Source: an uncultured Tissierellia bacterium (GTDB lineage Bacteria; Bacillota; Clostridia; Tissierellales; Peptoniphilaceae). From it: 13,089 bases of DNA. A model generated the notes under the pieces. It had not been told where the DNA came from, did no database searches, and saw only the letters and a list, made by a program, of their open reading frames with translations. How positions within the stretch are numbered: the first letter of the stretch is position 1; each line of letters opens with the position of its first letter. The stretch spans positions 1 to 13,089 of the forward strand of contig CABTYV010000037.1 in NCBI GenBank assembly GCA_902489145.1. Reading direction: 5' to 3'. Positions 6,804 through 12,789 of this stretch are shown piece by piece. The position numbers were made by a program, and so were the translations under genes.

Positions 6804-7184
6804 ATGAAATTTTCGGAAAAGGTGCGTCAGGCACGAAGAGAAAAGGGATGGACCCAGCAGGAGCTGGCAGAGGCACTTCGCCTGTCGGTGCGGACGGTGG
6901 GCAGCTACGAAAGCGGCAATAGCTATCCCAAGAGCCGTCTGATCTATGACCGGCTGGCCACGCTTTTTAACCGAGACCGGAACTATTTTTTAGTCGAGGA
7001 GGACCAGGAGGCCCCGTATAGGGCCAAGGCGGCGGAGCCGGAGGAGGAGGCCGAACGGCTGATTCATCAGGCCAACAGCCTTTTTGCGGGCGGCAGACTC
7101 AGTGAGGAGGACAAGGACGCGGTCATGCGGGCCTTGCAGGAAGCCTATTGGGACGCCAGAAAAGAGCAGGATCATGCGGATTGA
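6804..7184 (+). CDS. XRE-family transcriptional repressor paired with ImmA/IrrE protease
   Basis: This 126-residue protein has an N-terminal Cro/C1-type helix-turn-helix at about residues 5-60 (VRQARREKGWTQQELAEAL, then VRTVGSYESGNSYPKSRLI). A charged linker of about 30 residues follows, then a helical C-terminal part (LSEEDKDAVMRALQEAYWDARKE) of the kind that may dimerise or be cleaved. ATG 6804 is preferred over the upstream ATG 6738 because the domain starts there and GAGG (6794-6797) lies six bases ahead. It overlaps the metalloprotease gene by 11 bases. By analogy with ImmR-ImmA and DdrO-IrrE it is probably the protease's target and represses its own and neighbouring promoters, including dinB. 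The size is close to that of DdrO. The target set is inferred from position. Confidence 0.88.
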   Translation: MKFSEKVRQARREKGWTQQELAEALRLSVRTVGSYESGNSYPKSRLIYDRLATLFNRDRNYFLVEEDQEAPYRAKAAEPEEEAERLIHQANSLFAGGRLSEEDKDAVMRALQEAYWDARKEQDHAD

Positions 7185-7701
7185 CCAGGAGGTAGCGCGG
7201 CTCTATGACCGCTTTGGCAACCGCAACCCGGAAGACTGGGCGCGGGGGCTGGGGATTCACCTCTATGAACGCAGCGATTTTCACCAGCTGATGGGGATGT
7301 TTGCCGTGATTTCGGACCGCCCTTGTATTTTCCTAAACGGCGCTCTACGGGAGGAGGAACGGCGGATGGTTTTGGCCCACGAGCTGGGCCACGCCCTCCT
7401 GCACCGAGGAGAGGCCGGTTTGGTAGACCTGGCGGCCTTTACCCTCTTTTCGACCAGCAACCGAATGGAGTATGAGGCCAATGTCTTTGCCGCCCACCTG
7501 CTCATTGAGGAGGCGGAGGTTCTTCGCCTGGCCCAGGAAGGGGCAGATTTGCCGGTCATGGCCCATCGTTTGGGGGTGGACATCAATCTTCTTTTGATCA
7601 AGCTGTATGAGATGTGGAAGAAGGGCTTTCCCATTCCGGCACCCGACCTGCCGCCGGCGGATTTCTTGCAGTATGGGCGCCAGGAACGCCCAAGCGAATA
7701 A
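7174..7701 (+). CDS. ImmA/IrrE-family zinc metallopeptidase
   Basis: This 175-residue protein has the zinc motif HELGH at residues 69-73 (in MVLAHELGHALLH) and a third-ligand helix with EYEANVFAAHLL, where Glu101 is the likely ligand. This is the ImmA/IrrE family, whose members cleave a partner XRE repressor to switch on mobile-element or DNA-damage genes. The start is ATG 7174, inside the end of the xre frame, which implies translational coupling; the site upstream is weak. The wider frame begins further upstream, but that part only shadows the repressor gene. No integrase, excisionase or phage gene is in the window, so a housekeeping damage-response role seems more likely than control of an integrated element. 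Confidence 0.92.
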   Translation: MRIDQEVARLYDRFGNRNPEDWARGLGIHLYERSDFHQLMGMFAVISDRPCIFLNGALREEERRMVLAHELGHALLHRGEAGLVDLAAFTLFSTSNRMEYEANVFAAHLLIEEAEVLRLAQEGADLPVMAHRLGVDINLLLIKLYEMWKKGFPIPAPDLPPADFLQYGRQERPSE

Positions 7702-7738
7702 AAAAGCGACGCGCCGATCGGAAGGCGTGTCGCTTTTT
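7701..7738. terminator. Bidirectional terminator between immA-like and NYN genes
   Basis: AAAAAGCGACGCGCC (7701-7714 region) pairs with GGCGTGTCGCTTTTT (7724-7738) with one wobble pair and a nine-base loop. The A-run and T-run on the two sides let it work for both convergent transcripts. It begins at the last base of the protease stop codon. Confidence 0.88.
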
Positions 7739-7757
7739 TGTGTGCTTTTTCGTTTCT

Positions 7758-8558
7758 TTACTTCAGCCGCACGAAGAGCTGGTTGGGACTGTCCTTTGAA
7801 GCCCGGCGTCCTTCGACCTGGACATTCTTCATGGACTGGATAAAGGGGGCCAATTTTTTGTAGCCATAGTTTCGCACATCGAAGTCGGGATGGCGCTTGA
7901 CCAGCTGATTGCCCAGATTGGCCAGGGAGATTACGCCATCTTCATCGGAGGCTTCCAAGATGATATTGCGAATCGACCGGCGCAGCACGGACATCTGAGT
8001 CCCGGTGTTGCCGGACCTGTGGGGATGAGTGACCGGTTTATTCTCATTTTCGGTGCGAATGGACTCCGCATTGGCCGGGGGGAGCGCATGGTCCTCTTCC
8101 TCCTCTTTTTCGCCTTCTGCCGTCTTGTAGAGCACATCCAGGTATTTAAAGGAGTTGCAGGCGGCGATAAAGGCGGAGGGGGTTTTGGACTCGCCCATGC
8201 CAATCACGTGCATGCCGGATTCCCGCAGGCGGGAGGCGAGACGGGTAAAGTCCGAATCGGACGAGACCAGAATAAAGCCGTCGACACTCATGGTATAGAG
8301 GATATCCATGGCGTCGATGATCAAAGCGGCGTCGGAGGAATTTTTCCCATTGGTATAGGAATACTGCTGGATGGGGGTGATGGAGGCCTCCAAGAGGGTG
8401 CTTTTCCAGCGGCCATTTTCGTTGGAGGTCCAGTCGCCATAAATTCTTCGATAGGTGGTGATGCCGTAGTTGGACACCTCATCAAAAATAATTTGGACAT
8501 ATTTGGGAGAGACATTTTCTGCGTCAATTAAGACGGCATAGCGTGCTTCATCATTCAT
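7758..8558 (-). CDS. NYN-domain putative RNase with C-terminal LOTUS/OST-HTH domain
   Basis: This 266-residue protein starts with a NYN (PIN-like nuclease) domain at about residues 6-145. The acidic residues expected for metal binding are visible: Asp12 in VLIDAENV, Asp76 in NSSDAALIIDAMD, and Asp101/Asp103 in LVSSDSDFTRL. An acidic linker of about 40 residues (KEEEEDH) leads to a LOTUS/OST-HTH domain at about 190-250 (IILEASDEDGVISLANLGNQLV, FDVRNYGYKKLAPFI), which in other proteins binds RNA, including G-quadruplex RNA. The same layout is known in many bacterial proteins and recalls MARF1-type nucleases. ATG 8558 lies inside the end of the DUF368 gene (8-base overlap), so translation is probably coupled. 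The natural RNA target is unknown. Confidence 0.9.
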   Translation of the reverse strand: MNDEARYAVLIDAENVSPKYVQIIFDEVSNYGITTYRRIYGDWTSNENGRWKSTLLEASITPIQQYSYTNGKNSSDAALIIDAMDILYTMSVDGFILVSSDSDFTRLASRLRESGMHVIGMGESKTPSAFIAACNSFKYLDVLYKTAEGEKEEEEDHALPPANAESIRTENENKPVTHPHRSGNTGTQMSVLRRSIRNIILEASDEDGVISLANLGNQLVKRHPDFDVRNYGYKKLAPFIQSMKNVQVEGRRASKDSPNQLFVRLK

Positions 8559-9441
8559 AGGAAACTCTTTCTTCTAATTTACTGAATTGGTAGGAAACAA
8601 GGATACCCACGACCAGCATGGCCCCGCCGAAGAGAAGGGCAATGGGCAGGCTCAGACCGGCAGTGGCCAGGCCGGAGGGGCGGTAGGCCGGCAAAATAAT
8701 GGCGGGGAAGATGCCAGCGGTGGACCCGATGACCATGCCCAGCACGGAGTGATACATTTTGGCATAGTGGCGGTCGAAGAGACGGGCCGCCAGCTTGGAG
8801 AGGAGGGCCACACAGAGGACCATGCCCAGGGAGAAGGGCAAAATCATGGTGAAGTCGAAGCCGGCAATGGCCCCCGCCATTTTATCGTACAGACCAAAAT
8901 AGATCAGGAAGTTGGAGGGGGACATCCCCGGCACAATGAAACCCAGGGAGACCACCGCACCGGAGAAAAACCAGATCAGGGGACTGGGGGCAATATGGGG
9001 GAGATTTTTACCCAAAAACATGAGGGAGAAGATGATCACAGCCCAGAGGGCCATTAGGAACAAATCGCCCGAATCCCGGCCCTGCTCGCCTGCTTGCCGA
9101 TAGAGGGAGGGGAAGGTACCGATGACAAAGCCGATAAAAAGACAGACGAATTGGGCGGCGTATTGACCGAAGGCTTTTTCTACAAAGACAGAAAAGAGCA
9201 AAACGCCTAGGATCCCGCCCAGACCGACTGGGAAGAAGTAGCGGACGTGGGCCCAAAAGCGGTCCCGGATATGGGAGAGAAAGCGGATGGCCGGCTGGTA
9301 GACGCCAAAAATGACGGAGAGGACGCCACCGGAAAGGCCCGGCAAAATGCCGCCGATCCCGATTAAAATTCCTTTTACCAGGCGGATCAGCCAGTCTTTC
9401 AGACCAGCCTGGGCATTGGGTGCATCAATAATTTCTTTCAT
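8551..9441 (-). CDS. DUF368 (PopT-type) polyprenyl-phosphate transporter
   Basis: This roughly 296-residue membrane protein has about eight hydrophobic spans and the two related motifs of DUF368: GILPGLSGGVLSVIFGVYQ near the N-terminus and FIVPGMSPSNFLIYFGLYDK in the second half. DUF368 proteins were recently shown to recycle undecaprenyl phosphate across the membrane for cell-wall synthesis (PopT in some species). Two adjacent ATGs exist. AGGAGG (9447-9452) is only two bases from ATG 9444 but five from ATG 9441, so I use 9441; the difference is one Met. It is transcribed leftward, overlaps the NYN gene by eight bases, and is divergent from thiT. No convincing promoter was found upstream. Confidence 0.9.
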   Translation of the reverse strand: MKEIIDAPNAQAGLKDWLIRLVKGILIGIGGILPGLSGGVLSVIFGVYQPAIRFLSHIRDRFWAHVRYFFPVGLGGILGVLLFSVFVEKAFGQYAAQFVCLFIGFVIGTFPSLYRQAGEQGRDSGDLFLMALWAVIIFSLMFLGKNLPHIAPSPLIWFFSGAVVSLGFIVPGMSPSNFLIYFGLYDKMAGAIAGFDFTMILPFSLGMVLCVALLSKLAARLFDRHYAKMYHSVLGMVIGSTAGIFPAIILPAYRPSGLATAGLSLPIALLFGGAMLVVGILVSYQFSKLEERVSYE

Positions 9442-9518
9442 CATAACCTCCTGTTTTCAGTATCTATCATACTATAAGAGGCAACTTTAGGGATAGTGTG
9501 AAGAGGCGTTCTATTTTG

Positions 9519-9547
9519 TTGGCAAGTGGGTCCGCTTGCGTTATAAT
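9519..9547 (+). promoter_or_regulatory. Promoter of the thiT transcript
   Basis: TTGGCA (9519-9524), a 17-bp spacer, and a perfect TATAAT (9542-9547). Transcription would begin at about 9554, just ahead of the riboswitch. Confidence 0.8.
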
Positions 9548-9561
9548 AGGAGCACATTTGA

Positions 9562-9644
9562 ATTACCGGGGGTGCTAAGGCTGAGAAGACGACCGTCTAA
9601 CCCTAATGACCTGATCTATGTAATGATAGCGAAGGGAAGGTATT
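9562..9644 (+). promoter_or_regulatory. TPP riboswitch aptamer (THI element)
   Basis: The core signatures are present in order: GGGGTGCTAAGGCTGAGA (9569-9586), a short variable stem, ACCCTAATGACCTGATCT (9600-9617) and GATAGCGAAGGGAAGG (9625-9640). The closing stem P1 pairs TACC (9564-9567) with GGTA (9639-9642). It lies between a strong promoter and a thiamine transporter gene, as expected for a thiamine pyrophosphate sensor. Confidence 0.96.
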
Positions 9645-9652
9645 TTCGATTA

Positions 9653-9698
9653 CTCCTCCGGTAGTGTGCATTTATGTACCTGTTGAGGAGGTTTTTTT
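9653..9698 (+). terminator. Riboswitch expression platform: terminator that also hides the SD
   Basis: CTCCTC (9653-9658) pairs with GAGGAG (9685-9690), and GGTA (9660-9663) pairs with TACC (9677-9680) within it. Seven T residues follow (9692-9698), directly before the thiT ATG. The 3' arm is the Shine-Dalgarno sequence GAGGAGG, so the hairpin could stop transcription and also block ribosome binding. CCGGTA (9658-9663) can instead pair with TACCGG (9564-9569) of the P1 5' strand, which suggests an antiterminator without TPP. Confidence 0.75.
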
Positions 9699-10262
9699 AT
9701 GGAAAAAGATCATCGCTCTTCATTGTCCTTTTCTGCCATCATGCTGGCAGAAGCGGGGGTTTGCATTGCCCTGGCCAAGATTTTGGGCAGCATCAAGCTC
9801 TTTGAGATGCCCTTGGGTGGCTCGATCACGCCGGCTTCGATGGCGCCCCTTTTCCTTTTTGCCATCCGTTGGGGATGGAAGCGGGGGCTTTTGGTGGGCT
9901 TTGCCTACGGCATTGTGGATATGCTGATTGGCGGCTATGTCATTCATCCGGCTCAAATGATTTTGGACTATCCGGCTGCCTATGCCATGTGTGGGCTGGC
10001 GGGCTTGGCCCTGGTCAAATCGAACACCAATACGATTACGGCTCATCTGCCGTCCATCCTGCTGGCCACGCTGATGCGGGCGCTCATGCATATCATCTCC
10101 GGCCTCATTTTCTTTGGGGAAGGGCGGAGCTTTGGCGCTTCGCTGGCGCATAGTGTCGGCTACAATCTCCAGTTTTTGCTACCGGATGTGGTCATCTGCA
10201 TTGTGGTGCTCTACCTGCTCTGGCCGCCCCTTTCCCGCGTTTTCCGAGACCAGCGGGCCTAG
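9699..10262 (+). CDS. thiT: Thiamine-specific S-component of an ECF transporter
   Basis: This 187-residue integral membrane protein has about six hydrophobic spans and ThiT features: a first helix with EAGVCIALAKILGSIKLFEMPLGGSI, the segment GGYVIHPAQMILDYPAAYAM, and late YNLQFLLPD with the Tyr/Asn expected near the thiamine pocket. ThiT binds thiamine and works with the shared EcfT and EcfAA' proteins, which are not in this window. ATG 9699 follows GAGGAGG and seven T residues. The upstream TPP riboswitch matches the substrate and indicates repression when TPP is plentiful. Stop TAG 10260-10262, then a terminator. Confidence 0.95.
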   Translation: MEKDHRSSLSFSAIMLAEAGVCIALAKILGSIKLFEMPLGGSITPASMAPLFLFAIRWGWKRGLLVGFAYGIVDMLIGGYVIHPAQMILDYPAAYAMCGLAGLALVKSNTNTITAHLPSILLATLMRALMHIISGLIFFGEGRSFGASLAHSVGYNLQFLLPDVVICIVVLYLLWPPLSRVFRDQRA

Positions 10263-10322
10263 GCGGGTCAGCGCATTTCGGACTGGGCACTTTACGCATT
10301 TGTAAAGAACCGCAATTTTTCG

Positions 10323-10363
10323 CGGGGCAGTTGCCAGGCAACTGGCAGCTGCCCCGTTTTTTT
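10323..10363 (+). terminator. Rho-independent terminator after thiT
   Basis: A 14-bp stem is formed by 10323-10336 and 10343-10356 (CGGGGCAGTTGCCA with TGGCAGCTGCCCCG, one wobble), with a six-base loop and seven T residues. Confidence 0.93.
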
Positions 10364-10445
10364 GTCCGCTGCTCGGCCGCTCTTTCCGCGATAATGGGCG
10401 TTCATTTGTCGTTTATGCAGTACAATAACAAAATGAAGGATCAGG

Positions 10446-10483
10446 AAATAGGCCTTGACTTTCGCTAGGCCCTATTTTAGGAT
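10446..10483 (+). promoter_or_regulatory. Candidate gcdA promoter overlapped by an inverted repeat
   Basis: TTGACT (10455-10460), a 17-bp spacer and TAGGAT (10478-10483) form a fair promoter about 90 bp before gcdA. The -35 lies inside an imperfect inverted repeat: AAATAGGCCT (10446-10455) against AGGCCCTATTT (10467-10477, one bulged C). The repeat could be an operator or a weak terminator, and the two readings compete. The rest of 10364-10445 shows nothing I can name. Confidence 0.4.
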
Positions 10484-10509
10484 GGTTTTGGCTGATAAAG
10501 TCAATCAAA

Positions 10510-10546
10510 ATATTCCATATTGGGCGCACATTCCCCACTGGAATAT
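10510..10546 (+). promoter_or_regulatory. 5' leader hairpin ahead of gcdA
   Basis: ATATTCCA (10510-10517) pairs perfectly with TGGAATAT (10539-10546). Inside it TGGG (10521-10524) can pair with CCCA (10534-10537). It ends 26 bases before the gcdA start and before the purine-rich ribosome binding region. A role in mRNA stability or control is possible; it matches no riboswitch class I know. Confidence 0.4.
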
Positions 10547-10572
10547 AGGAATCTCAGAGAAAGGGAGAAGGA

Positions 10573-12339
10573 ATGAGCGATAACTTATATTCGATGCCGG
10601 GTTACTTTCAGCAAATGCCTTATATTGGAAACGATTTAGATTTCCAGGATGAGGCCAATGCCCAGGAGCTGCACGGGATTGAAGAGAAGATTGCTGATTT
10701 GATCCGCACGGCACAGGAGGCGGGCAAACCGGATGATAAGGTGCATGCGTCTGGGGAGTGGACGGCTTTGGAGCGAGTCCATCAGCTGGTGGATGAGGGC
10801 AGCTTTTTGCCGCTCAATTCCCTGTTCAATCCAGAGAACAATAAAAATGGATCGGTGGCCATCATCAAGGGCCTGGGCAAGATTGCAGGGCGTTGGTGTG
10901 TCATTTTAGCATCGGATAATAAAAAATTGGCCGGCGCCTGGGTGCCGGGTCAGTCGGAGCTGCTCCTGCGCGCGTCGGACACGGCCAAGATGCTGCGCAT
11001 TCCGCTGGTGTATGTGCTCAATTGCTCCGGCGTGAAGCTGGATGAGCAGGAAAAGGTCTATGCCAACCGTCGAGGCGGTGGCGCGCCCTTTTTCCGCAAT
11101 GCAGAGCTGGCTCAGCTGGGCGTTCCGGTCATCGTCGGCATCTTTGGCACCAATCCGGCGGGCGGCGGCTATCATTCCATCTCGCCAACGATCATTGTGG
11201 CCCATGAAAAGGCCAATATGGCCATCGGTGGCGCCGGCATCCTGGGCGGCATGAATCCCAAGGGTGGGCTGGACCAGGAAGGGGCCGAACAGCTGATTGA
11301 AGCAACGAAAAAAGGCACGGCTACGCCACCGGGAACCATCTCCGTCCATTATGATGAAACCGGCTTTATGCGGGAGGTCTATGCCAGCGAGGAAGGGGTT
11401 CTGGCAGGCATCCGCAAATATGTTTCCTATCTCCCGGCCTTCGACCTCCAGTTCCACCGCGTCGATGATCCTCAGGAGCCGCTTTTCTCGGCCAGCGATC
11501 TTTACCATCTCATTCCGGTCAATCAAAAGAAAGCCTATAAACCTTATGAAATGCTGGCCCGCCTCTTCGACGGCTCCCAGTTCCTGGAATTCAAGTATGG
11601 CTACGGCCCGGAAATCATTTGTGGGCTGGCTAAAATCAATGGCCTCTTAGTAGCGACGGTTACCAACAACCAGGGCTTGATGATGAATTATCCGGAATAT
11701 AAGGAAAGCGGCGTGGGCGTTGGCGGCAAAATTTACCGCCAGGGCTTCGTCAAGATGAATGAATTCATTACCCTCTGTGCCCGCGACCGGATCCCCGTCA
11801 TTTGGATCCAGGATACGACCGGCATTGATGTGGGCGATGACGCCGAGCGCGCTGAGCTGCTGGGGCTGGGCCAATCGCTCATTTATACCATCCAGCAATC
11901 CAACCTGCCCCAGTTGGAGATCACTTTGCGTAAGGGCTCGGCCGCTGCCCACTATGTCATGGGCGGTCCCCAGGCCTACACCACCAACGTCTTCTCCATC
12001 GGAACCGCTGCAAGCGAGATGCAGGTGATGAACGGCGAAACCGCCGCTGCCGCAATGTTCTCTCGCCGCCTCGCTAAGGAGGCCAAGGCAGGCCATGACC
12101 TCCAGCCAGTCATCGATAAGTTCAACGAACTCGTAGCCCAATATAAGGAGAAATCCTCTCCCGCCTACTGCGCCAAGCTGGGCCTGGTCGATGAAATCGT
12201 AAATATGGATCGGATTCGCGCCTACATGGTCGCCTATACCGAAGCCTACTACCAGAATCCCAAATCCATCTGCCCCTTCCATCAGATGATCACTCCCCGC
12301 GTCATTCGGGACTGGGATATGAGCCAGGGCTACTGCTAG
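10573..12339 (+). CDS. gcdA: Glutaconyl-CoA decarboxylase, carboxyltransferase (alpha) subunit
   Basis: This 588-residue protein closely resembles GcdA of Acidaminococcus fermentans (587 residues by memory) along its whole length. It transfers CO2 from glutaconyl-CoA to the biotin carrier subunit; the membrane partner GcdB then decarboxylates carboxybiotin and pumps Na+. Two crotonase-like carboxyltransferase halves are seen, with oxyanion-hole segments FGTNPAGGGYHSISPT and GGAGILGGMNPKG in the first and RKGSAAAHYVMGGPQAYTTN in the second. Other signatures are NKNGSVAIIKGLG, SDNKKLAGAWVPGQ and WIQDTTGIDVGDDAE, with the tail SICPFHQMI. GGGAG/AAGGA lies just before the ATG. The other subunits (B, C, D) are not in the window, and repeats follow it, so gcdA seems to be transcribed alone. 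Confidence 0.96.
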   Translation: MSDNLYSMPGYFQQMPYIGNDLDFQDEANAQELHGIEEKIADLIRTAQEAGKPDDKVHASGEWTALERVHQLVDEGSFLPLNSLFNPENNKNGSVAIIKGLGKIAGRWCVILASDNKKLAGAWVPGQSELLLRASDTAKMLRIPLVYVLNCSGVKLDEQEKVYANRRGGGAPFFRNAELAQLGVPVIVGIFGTNPAGGGYHSISPTIIVAHEKANMAIGGAGILGGMNPKGGLDQEGAEQLIEATKKGTATPPGTISVHYDETGFMREVYASEEGVLAGIRKYVSYLPAFDLQFHRVDDPQEPLFSASDLYHLIPVNQKKAYKPYEMLARLFDGSQFLEFKYGYGPEIICGLAKINGLLVATVTNNQGLMMNYPEYKESGVGVGGKIYRQGFVKMNEFITLCARDRIPVIWIQDTTGIDVGDDAERAELLGLGQSLIYTIQQSNLPQLEITLRKGSAAAHYVMGGPQAYTTNVFSIGTAASEMQVMNGETAAAAMFSRRLAKEAKAGHDLQPVIDKFNELVAQYKEKSSPAYCAKLGLVDEIVNMDRIRAYMVAYTEAYYQNPKSICPFHQMITPRVIRDWDMSQGYC

Positions 12340-12353
12340 ACCAGCCGGGCAAT

Positions 12354-12483
12354 GCGGCATCGGCCTGCGGGCAGTCGCATGGAAGCGATGCGGCATCGGC
12401 CTGCGGACAGTCGCATGGAAGCGATGCGGCATCGGCCTGCAGGCAGTCGCATGGAAAAAGTGCGGTGTCGGCCTCCGGCCGAC
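12354..12483 (+). repeat. 36-bp tandem repeat, about 3.6 copies
   Basis: Units begin at 12354, 12390, 12426 and 12462 (partial). The unit starts GCGGCATCGGCCTGCGGGCA and ends TCGCATGGAAGCGAT. The first two copies differ at one base, and the third and fourth drift. GCATCG near the start of a unit can pair with CGATGC across the unit junction, and CTGC with GCAG inside, so each copy can form a hairpin. The array starts 14 bases after the gcdA stop. On the minus strand it reads as a 12-residue repeat, but I do not take this as coding. Confidence 0.85.
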
Positions 12484-12503
12484 GATTGAAAAAAAAAGCG
12501 GTG

Positions 12504-12522
12504 GCGCCCCCTGCAGGGGCGC
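12504..12522 (+). repeat. GC-rich hairpin
   Basis: GCGCCCC (12504-12510) and GGGGCGC (12516-12522) form a 7-bp stem with loop CTGCA. It is the first of a run of GC-rich hairpins up to position 12700. A nine-A run lies 5' of it, which as T-run on the minus strand is too far from the stem for a clean terminator. Confidence 0.6.
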
Positions 12523-12546
12523 TTCCTTATGGAAAGAAAAGCGGAA

Positions 12547-12580
12547 GGAAGCCGGGCCAGGCCCGACTTCCTCTCTTTTT
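12547..12580 (+). terminator. Probable terminator downstream of gcdA
   Basis: GGAAG (12547-12551) pairs with CTTCC (12567-12571), and CGGGCC pairs with GGCCCG inside, followed by TCTCTTTTT. This is the first stem with a T-rich tail after gcdA, about 210 bases past the stop codon. Confidence 0.65.
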
Positions 12581-12592
12581 ATCGAAGGGGAG

Positions 12593-12700
12593 GGGCGGCT
12601 TTTGGCCGCCCTTCTGCTTGTGGTTCGTAGGGAAGGGCAGCCGGCGGCTGCCCCACCGCTATGGCACGCAGTAGCGGAGGGGCGACGGAGTCGCCCTTCC
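12593..12700 (+). repeat. Cluster of four GC-rich hairpins
   Basis: Four stems follow each other: GGGCGGC/GCCGCCC (12593-12599, 12605-12611), GGGCAGCC/GGCTGCCC (12635-12642, 12646-12653), CCGCTA/TAGCGG (12656-12661, 12672-12677) and GGAGGGGCGAC/GTCGCCCTTCC (12676-12686, 12690-12700, one wobble). The last is followed by TATTTGATTTTT and may terminate. Several share the form AGGGGCG...CGCCCTT with different inner bases. They look like dispersed palindromic elements. I see no gene here. Positions 12701-12789 hold nothing I can name. Confidence 0.65.
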
Positions 12701-12789
12701 TATTTGATTTTTGTGGATTTTTGGCTCGATGGCGACAAGAAGCAAGATTTGACTGATTTCATCAAGCGTTTTTGCGAGATTTGGGCCAG

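Noticed and set aside
6804..7701. XRE-ImmA pair as proof of a prophage or ICE
   Set aside because: No integrase, excisionase, structural or transfer gene or attachment site is seen in the window, and the neighbours look chromosomal.
11647..12432. 261-residue minus-strand frame with MPHRFHAT repeats
   Set aside because: It is antisense to gcdA over most of its length. The repeats in its start come from the 36-bp tandem array, and there is no supporting homology or binding site.
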